A DNA stretch of 53,538 nucleotides from Polaribacter sp. IC066 (GCF_007997085.1 NZ_VORR01000030.1:1-53538), one strand, 5' to 3'; numbered from the stretch's first letter, positions 34,285 through 44,450 are shown. Program-made: numbers and translations. The notes: generated by a model not told the origin, from the letters alone.

Positions 34285-35559
34285 ATGCAAATAGACAATC
34301 AAATCTTTGACCTTATTCAGGAAGAAAAAGAAAGACAATTAAATGGTTTAGAGTTAATCGCTTCAGAAAACTTTGTAAGTGATCAAGTAATGTTAGCGCA
34401 AGGTTCTATTTTAACCAATAAATATGCTGAAGGGTATCCTGGTAAAAGGTATTATGGAGGTTGTGAAATTGTTGATATCGTAGAACAAATTGCTATTGAT
34501 AGAGCTAAAGAATTATTTGGTGCAGAATATGTAAATGTGCAACCTCACTCTGGTTCTCAAGCAAATACAGCTGTATTTTTTGCATGCTTAAAACCCGGTG
34601 ATACTATTTTAGGTTTTGATTTATCTCATGGTGGTCATTTAACACATGGTTCTTCTGTAAATTTTTCAGGTACCTTATACAATCCAACTTTTTACGGAGT
34701 AGAGAAAGAAACAGGTGTTTTAAATTATGATAAAATTCAAGAAACGGCTACTAAAGAACAGCCAAAATTAATTATTGCAGGTGCCTCTGCCTATTCTAGA
34801 GATATTGATTTTAAACGCTTTAGAGAAATTGCAGATTCTGTTGGCGCTATTTTATTAGCAGATATTTCGCATCCGGCAGGTATGATTGCAAAAGGAATTT
34901 TAAACGATCCATTACCTCATTGTCATATCGTTACGTCTACAACACATAAAACCTTACGTGGTCCTAGAGGTGGAATTATCATGGTTGGTAAAGATTTTGA
35001 AAATCCGTTTGGTCAAAAATTGAAAAACGGAAAATTGAAAATGATGTCTACTTTGTTAAATTCTGCTGTTTTCCCTGGAAACCAAGGAGGTCCTTTAGAA
35101 CATGTAATTGCTGCGAAGGCAATTGCTTTTGGTGAAGCTTTAACAGATGAGTTTTTGGAATATCAAATTCAAGTAAAAGAAAATGCTGCAGAAATGGCAA
35201 AAGAATTTGTTGCCAAAGGGTATAATATAATTTCTGGCGGTACAGACAATCACTGTATGCTCATCGATTTACGTAACAAAAATATTTCTGGAAAAGATGC
35301 AGAAATTGCTTTAGGAAAAGCTGAAATTACTGTAAACAAAAATATGGTTCCTTTTGATGATAAATCTCCATTTGTAACTTCAGGAATCCGTGTTGGAACG
35401 CCTGCAGTTACAACGAGGGGTTTAAAAACTAAAGATATGAAAGCGGTTGTTGATTTTATTGATGAAGCGATTATAAATGCAAGTAATGATGTAAAATTAC
35501 ATGAAATAAGTGAGAGAGTTGCTGATATGATGGGTTCTCGTAGATTATTTGTAATGTAA
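34285..35559 (+). CDS. glyA: serine hydroxymethyltransferase
   Basis: PLP enzyme that converts serine and tetrahydrofolate to glycine and methylene-tetrahydrofolate. The 424-residue protein has [35 protein letters not shown], the PLP lysine in [15 protein letters not shown], and the C-terminal [15 protein letters not shown]. The ATG at 34285 gives [18 protein letters not shown], the normal N-terminus. It is ended by a terminator at 35647. Alone in its transcript. Confidence 0.98.
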   Translation: MQIDNQIFDLIQEEKERQLNGLELIASENFVSDQVMLAQGSILTNKYAEGYPGKRYYGGCEIVDIVEQIAIDRAKELFGAEYVNVQPHSGSQANTAVFFACLKPGDTILGFDLSHGGHLTHGSSVNFSGTLYNPTFYGVEKETGVLNYDKIQETATKEQPKLIIAGASAYSRDIDFKRFREIADSVGAILLADISHPAGMIAKGILNDPLPHCHIVTSTTHKTLRGPRGGIIMVGKDFENPFGQKLKNGKLKMMSTLLNSAVFPGNQGGPLEHVIAAKAIAFGEALTDEFLEYQIQVKENAAEMAKEFVAKGYNIISGGTDNHCMLIDLRNKNISGKDAEIALGKAEITVNKNMVPFDDKSPFVTSGIRVGTPAVTTRGLKTKDMKAVVDFIDEAIINASNDVKLHEISERVADMMGSRRLFVM

Positions 35560-35646
35560 AATATAAATTCTAAATTGGTTTTGGTAAAGTTTTGTTTAAA
35601 AAGACAACTTACTTAAACTAAAAAGTTAGATCCTAGTTTAAATAAT

Positions 35647-35676
35647 AAGCATCAAGTTAATTCTTGATGCTTTTTT
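35647..35676 (+). terminator. intrinsic terminator between glyA and the antiporter gene
   Basis: AAGCATCAAG, loop TTAATT, CTTGATGCTT with a following T run. Confidence 0.88.
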
Positions 35677-35701
35677 ATATATTTCCAATTAAAAAAAATT
35701 T

Positions 35702-36946
35702 ATGGATGCTTATTTTATTGCTACAGTTTTAATTTTCTTATCTGCAATTTTCGGGTATATTAACGTACGGTTTTTAAAAATGCCCAATACAATTGGGTTA
35801 ATGATTATTACCATCATCTTTACCCTAATTGTTTTGCTCATAAGTGTGGTCGATTCTACATTGTTAGATCTCGAAAAATCTATTATTTCGAGCATCGATT
35901 TTAAAACGGTGTTATTAGACGAAATGTTAAGTTTCTTATTATTTGCAGGTGCCTTACATACTAACTTCGAGCAATTAAAAATTCAACGTTGGCCCATTCT
36001 TTTATTTTCTACATTAGGGGTTTTAACGTCTACTTTTTTAGTTGGTATTGCCATGTTCTTTATTTTTCAGGTTTTAAATTTTGAGATCGATTTCATTTAT
36101 TGTCTTTTGTTTGGGGCATTAATTTCGCCTACAGACCCAATTGCAGTTTTAGGAATTTTAAAGAAAGCAGAAGTTCCTAAAAAGTTAGAGACCAAAATTG
36201 TTGGCGAATCTTTGTTTAACGATGGAGTAGGAGTTGTTGTGTTTTTAACGATTTTTCAAATGGCAAATTTAGGCGCAGAAAACACAAGCGCTACCGACAT
36301 CCTTCAATTATTTGGACAAGAAGTTTTAGGTGGTATTGCTTTAGGTGGTGTTTTAGGCTGGGTTTCTTATAAATTAATGCGTTCTATTGATGATTATGAT
36401 ATTGAAGTGATTATTACTTTAGCGGCTGTAATGGGCGGAACAGTCATCGCTCATAAATTGCATTTATCTGCGCCATTGGCCATGGTTACAGCAGGTTTAA
36501 TTGTTGGTAATGATACTGTTAGAAATGCATCCATGTCTGAAATTACAGAAAAGTATGTAGATAAATTTTGGGAATTGATAGATATTCTTTTAAACGCAGT
36601 TTTATTCGTTTTAATTGGTATGGAAATGTTGCTATTAGTTTTTGAAGGAAAATATATTGTTGCGGGTCTAATCGCAATTCCTGTGGTATTAGCTTGTAGA
36701 TATATTTCATTATTCCTTCCTATTAATTTATTTAAAAAGAAATTAGACTTTGTTCCTAAAACAAATTTAATTATGACTTGGGGAGGATTACGAGGTGGCA
36801 TTTCTATTGCCTTGGCCTTGGGATTGTCTACAGAAATGCACCGTGATTTATTTCTTGTAATTACTTATATTGTGGTTGTTTTTTCTATTATTGTACAAGG
36901 ATTAACCGTTGGTAAATTAGTGCAAAAGCTAAAAAAAATCTTGTAA
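35702..36946 (+). CDS. sodium:proton antiporter, CPA1/NhaP type
   Basis: A 414-residue inner membrane exchanger with about twelve hydrophobic segments. The ion-binding N-D-type motif appears as ALISPTDPIAVLGIL followed by IVGESLFNDGVGVVVF, which is characteristic of CPA1 exchangers (NhaP, and the animal NHE group). The conserved arginine-containing MTWGGLRGGISIALAL is near the C-terminus. There is no cytoplasmic TrkA domain. The gene starts 26 bases after the glyA terminator and appears monocistronic. It serves sodium or pH homeostasis, which fits a marine bacterium. Confidence 0.93.
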   Translation: MDAYFIATVLIFLSAIFGYINVRFLKMPNTIGLMIITIIFTLIVLLISVVDSTLLDLEKSIISSIDFKTVLLDEMLSFLLFAGALHTNFEQLKIQRWPILLFSTLGVLTSTFLVGIAMFFIFQVLNFEIDFIYCLLFGALISPTDPIAVLGILKKAEVPKKLETKIVGESLFNDGVGVVVFLTIFQMANLGAENTSATDILQLFGQEVLGGIALGGVLGWVSYKLMRSIDDYDIEVIITLAAVMGGTVIAHKLHLSAPLAMVTAGLIVGNDTVRNASMSEITEKYVDKFWELIDILLNAVLFVLIGMEMLLLVFEGKYIVAGLIAIPVVLACRYISLFLPINLFKKKLDFVPKTNLIMTWGGLRGGISIALALGLSTEMHRDLFLVITYIVVVFSIIVQGLTVGKLVQKLKKIL

Positions 36947-37356
36947 TAAAGTTAAAATTTATAACGATGCATGCGTAAATTATTTTTTTTTGGTTTATTA
37001 GTAAAACCTTGATTATACTATTTTTTTGATAAGAACGAAGTAAGCTTAATTTAAATGCAGTGGTTCATACTATTTGGAATAATACGATTATTGTTATACG
37101 TTCTTTAATGTAGTTCGATGTTTTTCTAGTTTTCTAAAAGTAGCTTTCAGACCTCAAAGGTTTCAAAGACCTTTGAGGTCTCGTTAAATATGCTACTTAA
37201 ATTGACCTAAAAATTACAGTTTGTAGAAAACCTTCTTAATCTGTATTGTTTTTTTTAAAATCGCTCATAATTTCCCTATTTTATTTACCAATCTAAATCA
37301 AAATATAAAAGAAATATTTTGTGGTGTATCCATTCAAATTTTAACTCAATAGCAAA
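36947..37356. other. gene-free stretch between convergent genes
   Basis: About 410 bases without a gene. The only structured element is the palindrome at 37149-37181 (listed). The rest is AT-rich; no terminator for the antiporter gene could be drawn with confidence. Confidence 0.45.
37149..37181. repeat. palindromic intergenic repeat (AGACCTCAAAGGT type)
   Basis: AGACCTCAAAGGT (37149-37161), loop TTCAAAG, ACCTTTGAGGTCT (37169-37181): a perfect 13-pair stem. There is no T run, so it is not a standard terminator. Similar AGACCTC...GAGGTCT palindromes are scattered through Flavobacteriia genomes from memory; one copy is seen here. Confidence 0.65.
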
Positions 37357-38700
37357 TTAATGCTCGTTTTTTGCTCGGTTGATACTATTTTCTGGAAGTG
37401 ATTTTTTGGCTTTAGCGCCCATCTTTTTTAATTTTTCTACGCTACTAATTAAGTTGCCTCTACCATCAAAAAGCTTATTCATAGCATTTGAATATTCTTT
37501 TTTACTATCATCAATGCGCTTTCCAATGCCCACTAAATCTTTTAAAAGACCATCAAACTTATCGTATAGTGCTCCTGCTTGTTTTGCAATTTCTAAAGCA
37601 TTTCTTTGTTGTTTTTCATTATTCCACATAGAATCTATAGTTCGTAAAGTTGCTAATAATGTAGAAGGTGTCACAATAATAATATTTTTTTCAAATGCTT
37701 TGTTATATAAATACGTATCTGCATTTAAAGCGACTGCAAATGCAGGCTCAATCGGAATAAAAAGGAGTACAAAATCTGGTGATTCTATTTGATAAATATC
37801 TTCATATTTTTTTTCTGATAATTGCTCAATATGACGCTTTAAAGAAGCAACGTGTTCTTTTAAAAATTGTTCTTTTAAAAGAACATCATCTTCATTTATA
37901 AAGCGTTCGTATGCTGTTAAAGAAACTTTAGAATCTACAATCATTTTTTTATTATCTGGTAAGTGAATCACCACATCTGGCAGTACTCTTTTACCTTCTT
38001 CTGTGGTAAAGCTTTGTTGCACATAATACTCTCTATCTTTCTCTAAACCAGATTTTTCTAAAACACGTTCTAACACTAGTTCGCCCCAATTTCCTTGCAT
38101 TTTACTATCGCCTTTTAAAGCTTTTGTTAAATTTAAAGTGTCTTTACTCATTTGCTGATTTAATTCTTTTAAGCCCAAAATTTGCTGACGTAAAGCGGCA
38201 TGATAATCGATACTTTCTTTATGAGTTTTATCCACCTTATCTTCAAAAACTTTTATTTTTTCTTGCAGCGGATTTAAAATGATTTTTAAATTTTCTTTGT
38301 TTTGTAGCGTGAATTTATTCGATTTTTCTTCTAAAATTTTATTGGCTAGATTCTCAAATTCTACTGTAAATTTATCTTGCAATTTTTCTACCTCACTTTG
38401 ATGTTCCGTTAATTTTAATTGCAAATTCTGTATTTCTGAATCTTGGCGAGTGTTTAACGTTATTAATGTTTCTTTTTCTAGTTGATTTTTCTTGATATCT
38501 TTTTGAAGTTCGATAAAATTATCTTCTACCATGTCTTTAGATTGTTGCAGCAAAGTAACCCGTTCTTCTAAAGTAGATTTTTCTTTTTCGATGCTCGTTC
38601 TTTGTTTTTCGAAATTTAGTTTAGAAAGTAATTTTCCTATAAAAAAACCTATGAAACTAAAAATTAGGGCTATTAATAAATACGTTATGAGTTCTGTCAT
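37357..38700 (-). CDS. rmuC: DNA recombination protein RmuC homologue
   Basis: A 447-residue protein with an N-terminal membrane anchor (TYLLIALIFSFIGFFIG), a long charged coiled coil (about residues 30-190) and the RmuC domain, recognisable by GNWGELVLERVLEKSGL, DVVIHLPDNKKMIVDSKVS and FVLLFIPIEPAFAVAL. RmuC limits DNA inversions and belongs to the PD-(D/E)XK-like nuclease fold group; the D-x-K in VDSKVS fits that. Monocistronic. Confidence 0.94.
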   Translation of the reverse strand: MTELITYLLIALIFSFIGFFIGKLLSKLNFEKQRTSIEKEKSTLEERVTLLQQSKDMVEDNFIELQKDIKKNQLEKETLITLNTRQDSEIQNLQLKLTEHQSEVEKLQDKFTVEFENLANKILEEKSNKFTLQNKENLKIILNPLQEKIKVFEDKVDKTHKESIDYHAALRQQILGLKELNQQMSKDTLNLTKALKGDSKMQGNWGELVLERVLEKSGLEKDREYYVQQSFTTEEGKRVLPDVVIHLPDNKKMIVDSKVSLTAYERFINEDDVLLKEQFLKEHVASLKRHIEQLSEKKYEDIYQIESPDFVLLFIPIEPAFAVALNADTYLYNKAFEKNIIIVTPSTLLATLRTIDSMWNNEKQQRNALEIAKQAGALYDKFDGLLKDLVGIGKRIDDSKKEYSNAMNKLFDGRGNLISSVEKLKKMGAKAKKSLPENSINRAKNEH

Positions 38701-38910
38701 GGTATCAGTTTTTAATAGCGTAAAAGTAAGTAATTAATGTAGCTTTATTGATTTTTAGTCTTTACCATGACATATAAAGTTGATGCAATTTAAAGGACAT
38801 TCTTTAAAATATTTAGATGCTATTTATTACATAAAAGAACCATTTTTAAGTTCTTCCGCTTTTAACAGTAAATTGCAATTCAATTTTTATTCAATATCTA
38901 TTTAAATGCT

Positions 38911-38918
38911 TAATTTTG
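38911..38918 (+). promoter_or_regulatory. -7 promoter element of the acyltransferase gene
   Basis: TAATTTTG, 21 bases before the ATG at 38940. An in-frame TTG at 38916 overlaps this box and is therefore rejected as a start. Confidence 0.5.
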
Positions 38919-38939
38919 TTGACGAATTCAAAAATCAAA

Positions 38940-39479
38940 ATGAAAAAAGTAGCAAGTTTTATATTCTTTACACTATTAGGGTGGAGATTAGATGGAGATT
39001 TCTCTAAAGAAGTAAAAAAGTATGTGGTAATCGCTGCGCCACACACAAGCTGGTTAGATTTTCCTATTAGCATTTTAGCGAGAATGAGTTCTGGAATTAT
39101 GATAAATTTTGTTGGAAAAAAGTCACTTTTTACATGGCCTTTTGGTTACTTTTTTAGACTTCTAGGGGGCACACCAGTAGATAGAAGTCAGAGTAATAAT
39201 TTGGTAGATGCCATTATAGAAATCTTTCATAAAAAAGAAGTTTTTAGGTTAGCATTGTCTCCAGAAGGAACTCGTAAAAAGGTAAATACATGGAAAACCG
39301 GATTTTATTATATTGCTAAAGGCGCAAATGTGCCCATTGTAATGGCGACGTTAGATTTTGAAAATAAAAAGCTAAAAATTTCTGAACCGTATTATACAAC
39401 AAACGATCTAAACAAGGATTTTGAGTTTTTTAAGGCTTTTTACTCTAATGTAAAAGGGAAAAACCCTGAACTTTCATAA
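38940..39479 (+). CDS. 1-acyl-glycerol-3-phosphate acyltransferase family protein
   Basis: A 179-residue PlsC-type acyltransferase. Motif I is AAPHTSWLDFP (H-x4-D), motif III ALSPEGTRKK, and motif IV VPIVMATLDF. It is shorter than typical PlsC (about 240) and resembles the small lysophospholipid acyltransferase-like proteins of Bacteroidota, so the acyl acceptor is uncertain. Likely membrane-associated through the N-terminal hydrophobic stretch (VASFIFFTLLGW). The gene ends 32 bases ahead of a shared terminator with pepT. Confidence 0.9.
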   Translation: MKKVASFIFFTLLGWRLDGDFSKEVKKYVVIAAPHTSWLDFPISILARMSSGIMINFVGKKSLFTWPFGYFFRLLGGTPVDRSQSNNLVDAIIEIFHKKEVFRLALSPEGTRKKVNTWKTGFYYIAKGANVPIVMATLDFENKKLKISEPYYTTNDLNKDFEFFKAFYSNVKGKNPELS

Positions 39480-39511
39480 AATATTTTAATAGTTTTTTAT
39501 TTGTATTACAG

Positions 39512-39545
39512 AATCTCCAAGAAGTAATTCTTGGAGATTTTTTTA
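39512..39545. terminator. terminator between convergent genes
   Basis: AATCTCCAAGAA (39512-39523), loop GTAA, TTCTTGGAGATT (39528-39539), followed by T. The T run overlaps the pepT stop codon, so the hairpin follows that gene directly on the minus strand as well. Confidence 0.88.
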
Positions 39546-40784
39546 TGCATATTTTTCTGAAACTTTTTGTGCTATTCCTACAATCACTTCTGTAGCTTTT
39601 ATCATCGATTCTACGGGTACATATTCAAAACGTCCATGAAAATTATGGCCCCCTGCAAAAATATTAGGACAAGGCAACCCTTTGTAAGAAAGTTGAGAAC
39701 CGTCTGTACCGCCTCTAATCGGCTTTATTAAGGGTGATAAACCCATATCTTTCATAACTTCTTCGGCAATATTTACAATATGCATTACAGGAGTTATTTT
39801 TTCTTTCATATTAAAATATTGATTTTTAATCTCAACATGCACTAAATTTTGCTCTAAACGTTCATTAAAATCAAACGCTATTTTTTGCATCAAATATTTT
39901 CTTTGTTCAAAAAGATCTAAATCGTGATCTCTAATAATATACTCTAAAACAGTTTCTTCTACATTGCCCTTCATATCATGTAAATGAAAAAAACCTTCAT
40001 AGCCTGTAGTTTTTTCAGGAACTTCATCCGCAGGTACTGCGGCAATAAAGTCATTGCCAATTAACATAGAATTAATCATTTTTCCTTTTGCATAACCCGG
40101 ATGTACAATTTTACCTGAAATGGTTATTTTTGCAGAAGCTGCATTAAAGTTTTCAAATTCTAATTCGCCAATTTGGCTTCCATCCATGGTGTATGCCCAC
40201 TCTGCACCAAACTTTTCTACATCAAACAGATGAGCACCTTTGCCTACTTCTTCGTCTGGCGTAAAGCAGATTCTTATTTTGCCATGCTTAATTTCTGGAT
40301 GTTTAATTAAATATTCCATCGCAGAAACAATTTCTGTAATTCCGGCTTTATCATCAGCACCTAAAAGCGTAGTACCATCTGTTGTAATGATCGTCTGACC
40401 TTTGTATTGCAATAAATCATCAAAATAATCTGGAGATAAAATAATGTTTTTTTCCTTATTTAAAATGATGTCTTTGCCATCATAATTTTCTATAATTTGG
40501 GGTTTTACGTTTGCTCCTGTAAAATCTGGACTTGTATCTATATGAGAAATAAAGCCAATTGTAGGCACTTGATAGGTTAAATTACTGGGTAAAGTAGCCA
40601 TGAGATAACAGTTCTCATCTAATACTACCTCTTGCATCCCTATTTCATTGAGCTCCTTTTCTAACACTTTGGCTAAATTCCATTGTTTTGCAGTACTTGG
40701 AAACGCCGGGTTGTTAGGGTCGGATTCTGTATCAATGGTTACATATTTTATAAAGCGACTTATAATGTGTTGTTTATGAATCAT
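39543..40784 (-). CDS. pepT: peptidase T (aminotripeptidase)
   Basis: Zinc-dependent M20 aminopeptidase that removes the N-terminal residue from tripeptides. The 413-residue protein has the ligand motifs FISHIDTSPDF, LLGADDKAG, CFTPDEEVG, AYTMDGSQIGE and IFAGGHNFHG. Length is standard. The ATG at 40784 overlaps the stop codon of the upstream lipoprotein gene by one base (TAATG on the minus strand), showing translational coupling. Confidence 0.96.
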   Translation of the reverse strand: MIHKQHIISRFIKYVTIDTESDPNNPAFPSTAKQWNLAKVLEKELNEIGMQEVVLDENCYLMATLPSNLTYQVPTIGFISHIDTSPDFTGANVKPQIIENYDGKDIILNKEKNIILSPDYFDDLLQYKGQTIITTDGTTLLGADDKAGITEIVSAMEYLIKHPEIKHGKIRICFTPDEEVGKGAHLFDVEKFGAEWAYTMDGSQIGELEFENFNAASAKITISGKIVHPGYAKGKMINSMLIGNDFIAAVPADEVPEKTTGYEGFFHLHDMKGNVEETVLEYIIRDHDLDLFEQRKYLMQKIAFDFNERLEQNLVHVEIKNQYFNMKEKITPVMHIVNIAEEVMKDMGLSPLIKPIRGGTDGSQLSYKGLPCPNIFAGGHNFHGRFEYVPVESMIKATEVIVGIAQKVSEKYA

Positions 40785-41341
40785 TATTCTTGATTTAATT
40801 TGATGTTTTCTAGAAGTGAAAATGCGCTACAAAAACGGTTGTTAATATGTATATCCCCATAAATTTCGGTTTTTGCTAACATAGAATTTTCTTCATTTAT
40901 CTGTATAAAGATAGTACATATTTGATAAGAGAATTTTCCTTTTTTGCCTCTATATATCATATAAATAGATGGCTTTTCTAGAAATATAAATTCTTTTGTT
41001 TTTATTTTAATGAGGTTGTTAACGAGATTTTCTTGCTCTTGTTTTAATAAAAATGATTCGTCTAAATTTATTTTTTGGTTGATAAAAGTAACGTCTAACA
41101 AGATGGTTTCGGTAAGTTGTTTTGTCGTATCTGCAGCAAAAATAGAAGATTGAATTTCATCTTGATATAAATTAATTTTCCAGTTTTTCGGAAAATCTAC
41201 AGAGAATAAATTCTTTACATCTTCTACCTTTTCTAAATTTTTAAATTCAGTTGTTTCACAATTAAGATGCTTGCTAATGCCTGTTTTTTTGTTGCACGAA
41301 AAAAATAGGAGTAAAGCGATAAAAATAAAACCATATTTCAT
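40784..41341 (-). CDS. hypothetical lipoprotein coupled to pepT
   Basis: A 185-residue exported protein with the signal peptide MKYGFIFIALLLFFSC ending in a lipobox, so it is anchored at C16. The mature part has no recognised domain; it contains VDFPKNWKINLYQDEIQSSI, a pattern often seen in PsbP-like or DUF1795-like domains, but this is weak. The stop overlaps the pepT start. No function assigned. Confidence 0.75.
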   Translation of the reverse strand: MKYGFIFIALLLFFSCNKKTGISKHLNCETTEFKNLEKVEDVKNLFSVDFPKNWKINLYQDEIQSSIFAADTTKQLTETILLDVTFINQKINLDESFLLKQEQENLVNNLIKIKTKEFIFLEKPSIYMIYRGKKGKFSYQICTIFIQINEENSMLAKTEIYGDIHINNRFCSAFSLLENIKLNQE

Positions 41342-41411
41342 GATTCTTACAAATGTTTAAAGTGCTTTTGGTAAGTGTTTTAGCTTTCTTTAGAACCTAA
41401 ATATTCTGAAA

Positions 41412-42455
41412 TTATTTTAGAATTAATTTGCCCATTTTTTGTTGACCGCCTAACCAGGCTGTGTTTTTATCTACAAACTGAATAGCGTAATAACGATCTT
41501 TAGAAACTTCTTTCCAAGAAATACCGCCATCATTAGAAAAGGAAACACCTGTAAATCCAACAGCAAAAATTTCTTTTCCACCAGTATTAGGCACATACTG
41601 CACACAACTTTTAAAATTAGGATTTTGTTGATCGGCTATTAAAGTCCATGTTTTACCACCATCTTTCGTAATTGCTTTATTTGCTTTGTTTTCTAATGGT
41701 TTTGTATAATCGCCACCAATTATAATTCCGTTATTTTCATCAGCAAAATCAATCGAGTAAATTCCTTGAGGCCCATTCCCATGAATAATTGGGGTTTCAT
41801 AAATTTGCCAAGTTTTGCCAAAATCTTCCGACTTTAAAATACGTGCTTTTTTACCACCAGAAGCAATCCAAGCAGTACTTCCCATGGTTTTAATATTGGT
41901 ATTACTCGCCGCAAAAAAGGCTTCACCTTCCGTTATTTCTGGTAAATTATCACAGGTTATTTTATTCCAAGTTTCTCCACCGTCTTCTGTAATAAGAATA
42001 GAAGCACAATTTTCTGTTGGATCTCCAACGGCAATTCCGTGTAAAGTATCATCAAAAAACGTAAGCGAATCGTAAAAAACTTTATCATTTTCTTCTAGAT
42101 ACTGCAAAGTTGCTACTCCTTTAGATATTTTATATAACAGCGCAGGATTTTCTATAGATAAAGCAAAATAATCTGAACCATTAAAGGCTAAACTTCTAAA
42201 ATGAGGAATAATGGAGTCTTTGTATCTAATATCTGTTTTAGTCCACGATGTACCGCCGTCTAAAGTACCCCCAACATCACCATTAGAACCCGCATAATAA
42301 ACTACTTTAGAGTCAATTGCTTTAATTGCTCTAATGCTTGAGTTTTCGATGTCAAACTTTTTAATAGTAATACTTTCTATAGTTCTGGCTAGTTCTTTTT
42401 TTGTACAAGAGATAATTAAAAGGAAAGCTACAATTAGTACCGATATTCTTTTCAT
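41412..42455 (-). CDS. Asp-box (YCF48/sialidase-like) beta-propeller lipoprotein
   Basis: A 347-residue lipoprotein (signal MKRISVLIVAFLLIISC). At least five Asp-box motifs, S-x-D-G-G-x-T-W, are visible: LDGGTSWTK, TEDGGETWNK, SEDFGKTWQ, TKDGGKTWT, SNDGGISWK. These mark the blades of a six- or seven-bladed propeller, as in YCF48 and sialidases. No sialidase catalytic arginine triad is evident, so it is more likely a binding or assembly protein in the periplasm or outer membrane. Homologues are often called oxidoreductase in databases, which the sequence does not support. Monocistronic. Confidence 0.86.
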   Translation of the reverse strand: MKRISVLIVAFLLIISCTKKELARTIESITIKKFDIENSSIRAIKAIDSKVVYYAGSNGDVGGTLDGGTSWTKTDIRYKDSIIPHFRSLAFNGSDYFALSIENPALLYKISKGVATLQYLEENDKVFYDSLTFFDDTLHGIAVGDPTENCASILITEDGGETWNKITCDNLPEITEGEAFFAASNTNIKTMGSTAWIASGGKKARILKSEDFGKTWQIYETPIIHGNGPQGIYSIDFADENNGIIIGGDYTKPLENKANKAITKDGGKTWTLIADQQNPNFKSCVQYVPNTGGKEIFAVGFTGVSFSNDGGISWKEVSKDRYYAIQFVDKNTAWLGGQQKMGKLILK

Positions 42456-42500
42456 TTTTAATATTTTTATAGAACTAAAGTAAACAAATTATAACAGATC

Positions 42501-43469
42501 ATGAAAAAAGCCTTGGTAATTTCTGGTGGTGGAAGTAAAGGAGCCTTTGCCGGCGGAGTTGCTCAATACCTTATGGAAAAAGAAAATAGAAGTTACGACT
42601 TGTTTATTGGCACTTCTACGGGGAGTTTAATGGTTTCTCATTTAGCGTTGGGTATGTTAGACGAGCTAAAGGAAGTGTATACAAACGTAAATCAAGAAAC
42701 TATTTTTAGCAACAGTCCTTTTATTGTAAAAGTTGTTGCTGGCGAAAAAGTGGTGAGTATTAATCATTTAAATACACTTTGGAATTTAATAAACGGAAGA
42801 AAAACTTTTGGCGAAAGTAAAAATCTTCGAAATTTGATTAAGAATAAAATCACCAAAAAAATGTTTGATGACATTAAAAAAAGTGGTAAAGAAGTTGTGG
42901 TAACTGTTTCTAATTTAACTGCCAATCAAATTGAATATAAATCTAGTAATGAGTGCACCTATGAAGATTTTTGTGATTGGATTTGGGGTTCTTGTAACTA
43001 CGTGCCATTTATGAGCCTGTTAGAAAAAAATCACTGTCATTATGCAGACGGCGGTTTTGGCTCTTTAGTGCCAATAAGAGAAGCTATTTTAAGAGGAGCC
43101 AAAGAGATTGATGCAATTATTTTAGAAACAGAAGTAACACAAATTAATAAGATTCCTTCTAAAAATCCGTTTTCACTTCTTTTTGATGTGTTCGATTTTA
43201 TGCTAGCACATGTAGAAAGGCATAATATTACAATTGGTAAACTAGCGGCAACTAATAAAAATGTAAAGCTGAATTTATATTATACACCGACTGTTTTAAC
43301 CACAAATTCGCTAGTTTTTGATGAAACATTAATGCGTAAATGGTGGAAATCTGGTTTTAAATACGCAAAATCTAAACGCGAGGAGTTAATGAGCGAGTTT
43401 AGACCTGATATTTTAACAGATAAAGAAATTGAAGAAGGCATTGATGATGTAGATAACTTAAAAATTTAG
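42501..43469 (+). CDS. patatin-like phospholipase
   Basis: A 322-residue lipid acyl hydrolase. The oxyanion glycine loop is ISGGGSKGAFAGGV, the nucleophile is in GTSTGSL (G-x-S-x-G), and the catalytic aspartate in YADGGF. No signal peptide is present, so it acts in the cytoplasm or at the inner membrane, on phospholipids or a related ester. The ATG at 42501 puts the oxyanion loop at residue 8, as usual. It is divergent from the Asp-box gene. Confidence 0.93.
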   Translation: MKKALVISGGGSKGAFAGGVAQYLMEKENRSYDLFIGTSTGSLMVSHLALGMLDELKEVYTNVNQETIFSNSPFIVKVVAGEKVVSINHLNTLWNLINGRKTFGESKNLRNLIKNKITKKMFDDIKKSGKEVVVTVSNLTANQIEYKSSNECTYEDFCDWIWGSCNYVPFMSLLEKNHCHYADGGFGSLVPIREAILRGAKEIDAIILETEVTQINKIPSKNPFSLLFDVFDFMLAHVERHNITIGKLAATNKNVKLNLYYTPTVLTTNSLVFDETLMRKWWKSGFKYAKSKREELMSEFRPDILTDKEIEEGIDDVDNLKI

Positions 43470-43544
43470 ACACAATTTTAATTTGTAAATCTGCAAAAAA
43501 AAACAGGCTAACTCTTAGTAAAACTAGGTGCAAAAAAATAAAGT

Positions 43545-44450
43545 ATGAATTTCGGACGCATAGACAATCCTGAACAAATCGATTTTACTTTAGCAAAAAC
43601 ACATCCTGAAACGGTACGAATTTTAGCAACGTTCAAAAAAACAGACAAACCTTCTTTTTTTGTGGGTTGTGCAAGCTGGAATAAAGCGAATCTAAAAGGG
43701 TTTTATCCGAAAAGAACAAAAGATGAGCTAGAGTATTATGCCAAACAGTTTAATTCTATAGAATTAAATGCTACTTTTTATAGAAATTTCGATGCACAAC
43801 AATTTGAAAAGTGGAAGGCAAAAACGCCTAGTACCTTTAAATTTTTTCCTAAATTAGGTCAAGAAATTAGTCATTTTAAACGGTTAAACGGCTTAGAAGA
43901 AGTGGTAAATTCTTACATTAATAATTTTAGCACACTTCAAGAAAAATTAGGAACCATATTCTTACAATTACCTGCTAATTTTAGTCCTAAAAACTTTGAT
44001 TTTTTGCAAAATTTTGTAGAAAATTGGCCTAAAGATTTGCCTTTAGCTATTGAAGTTCGTCATAAAGATTGGTTTGAAGATGCAACAGTTTTTAAGAATT
44101 TTGCGCATTTATTAGAAGAAAATAATATTGCAAATGTTTTAGTTGATGCCGCTGGTAGAAGAGATATGATGCACATGCGTTTAACAAATAATGAAGTTTT
44201 TATACGATTTGTGGGTGCAAACCATCCTGTAGATTATGATCGGTTAGATAGTTGGGTGCAAAAATTAAAAGAATGGCAAGCTGCCGGCTTACAAAATATT
44301 CACTTTTTTATTCATCAAAATTTACAAGAAGAAGTGCCATTATTAGCCACTTATTTTATCAAAGAAATAAATTCCGAATTTGGTTTAGCCTTAAAAATTC
44401 CGAATAAGAATAATGATACAACGCCCGATGTACAGATGAGTTTGTTTTAA
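43545..44450 (+). CDS. DUF72 family protein (YecE-like)
   Basis: A 301-residue TIM-barrel protein of the DUF72 family. Visible blocks are FVGCASWNKANLKGFYPK, YAKQFNSIELNATFYR, FFPKLGQEISHFKRL, IFLQLPANFSP and AIEVRHKDWF, all diagnostic for the family. Structural work on family members suggests a metal-dependent or nucleotide-related barrel, but no reaction is established. It starts 75 bases after the patatin stop and may be co-transcribed. Confidence 0.93.
   Translation: MNFGRIDNPEQIDFTLAKTHPETVRILATFKKTDKPSFFVGCASWNKANLKGFYPKRTKDELEYYAKQFNSIELNATFYRNFDAQQFEKWKAKTPSTFKFFPKLGQEISHFKRLNGLEEVVNSYINNFSTLQEKLGTIFLQLPANFSPKNFDFLQNFVENWPKDLPLAIEVRHKDWFEDATVFKNFAHLLEENNIANVLVDAAGRRDMMHMRLTNNEVFIRFVGANHPVDYDRLDSWVQKLKEWQAAGLQNIHFFIHQNLQEEVPLLATYFIKEINSEFGLALKIPNKNNDTTPDVQMSLF

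Noticed and set aside
38916..38939. TTG start for the acyltransferase
   Set aside because: The codon lies within the -7 box TAATTTTG; the ATG at 38940 gives a normal N-terminus.
41412..42455. Asp-box protein as a sialidase
   Set aside because: Asp-box repeats alone mark the fold; the sialidase arginine triad and Y-R-I-P motif were not found.
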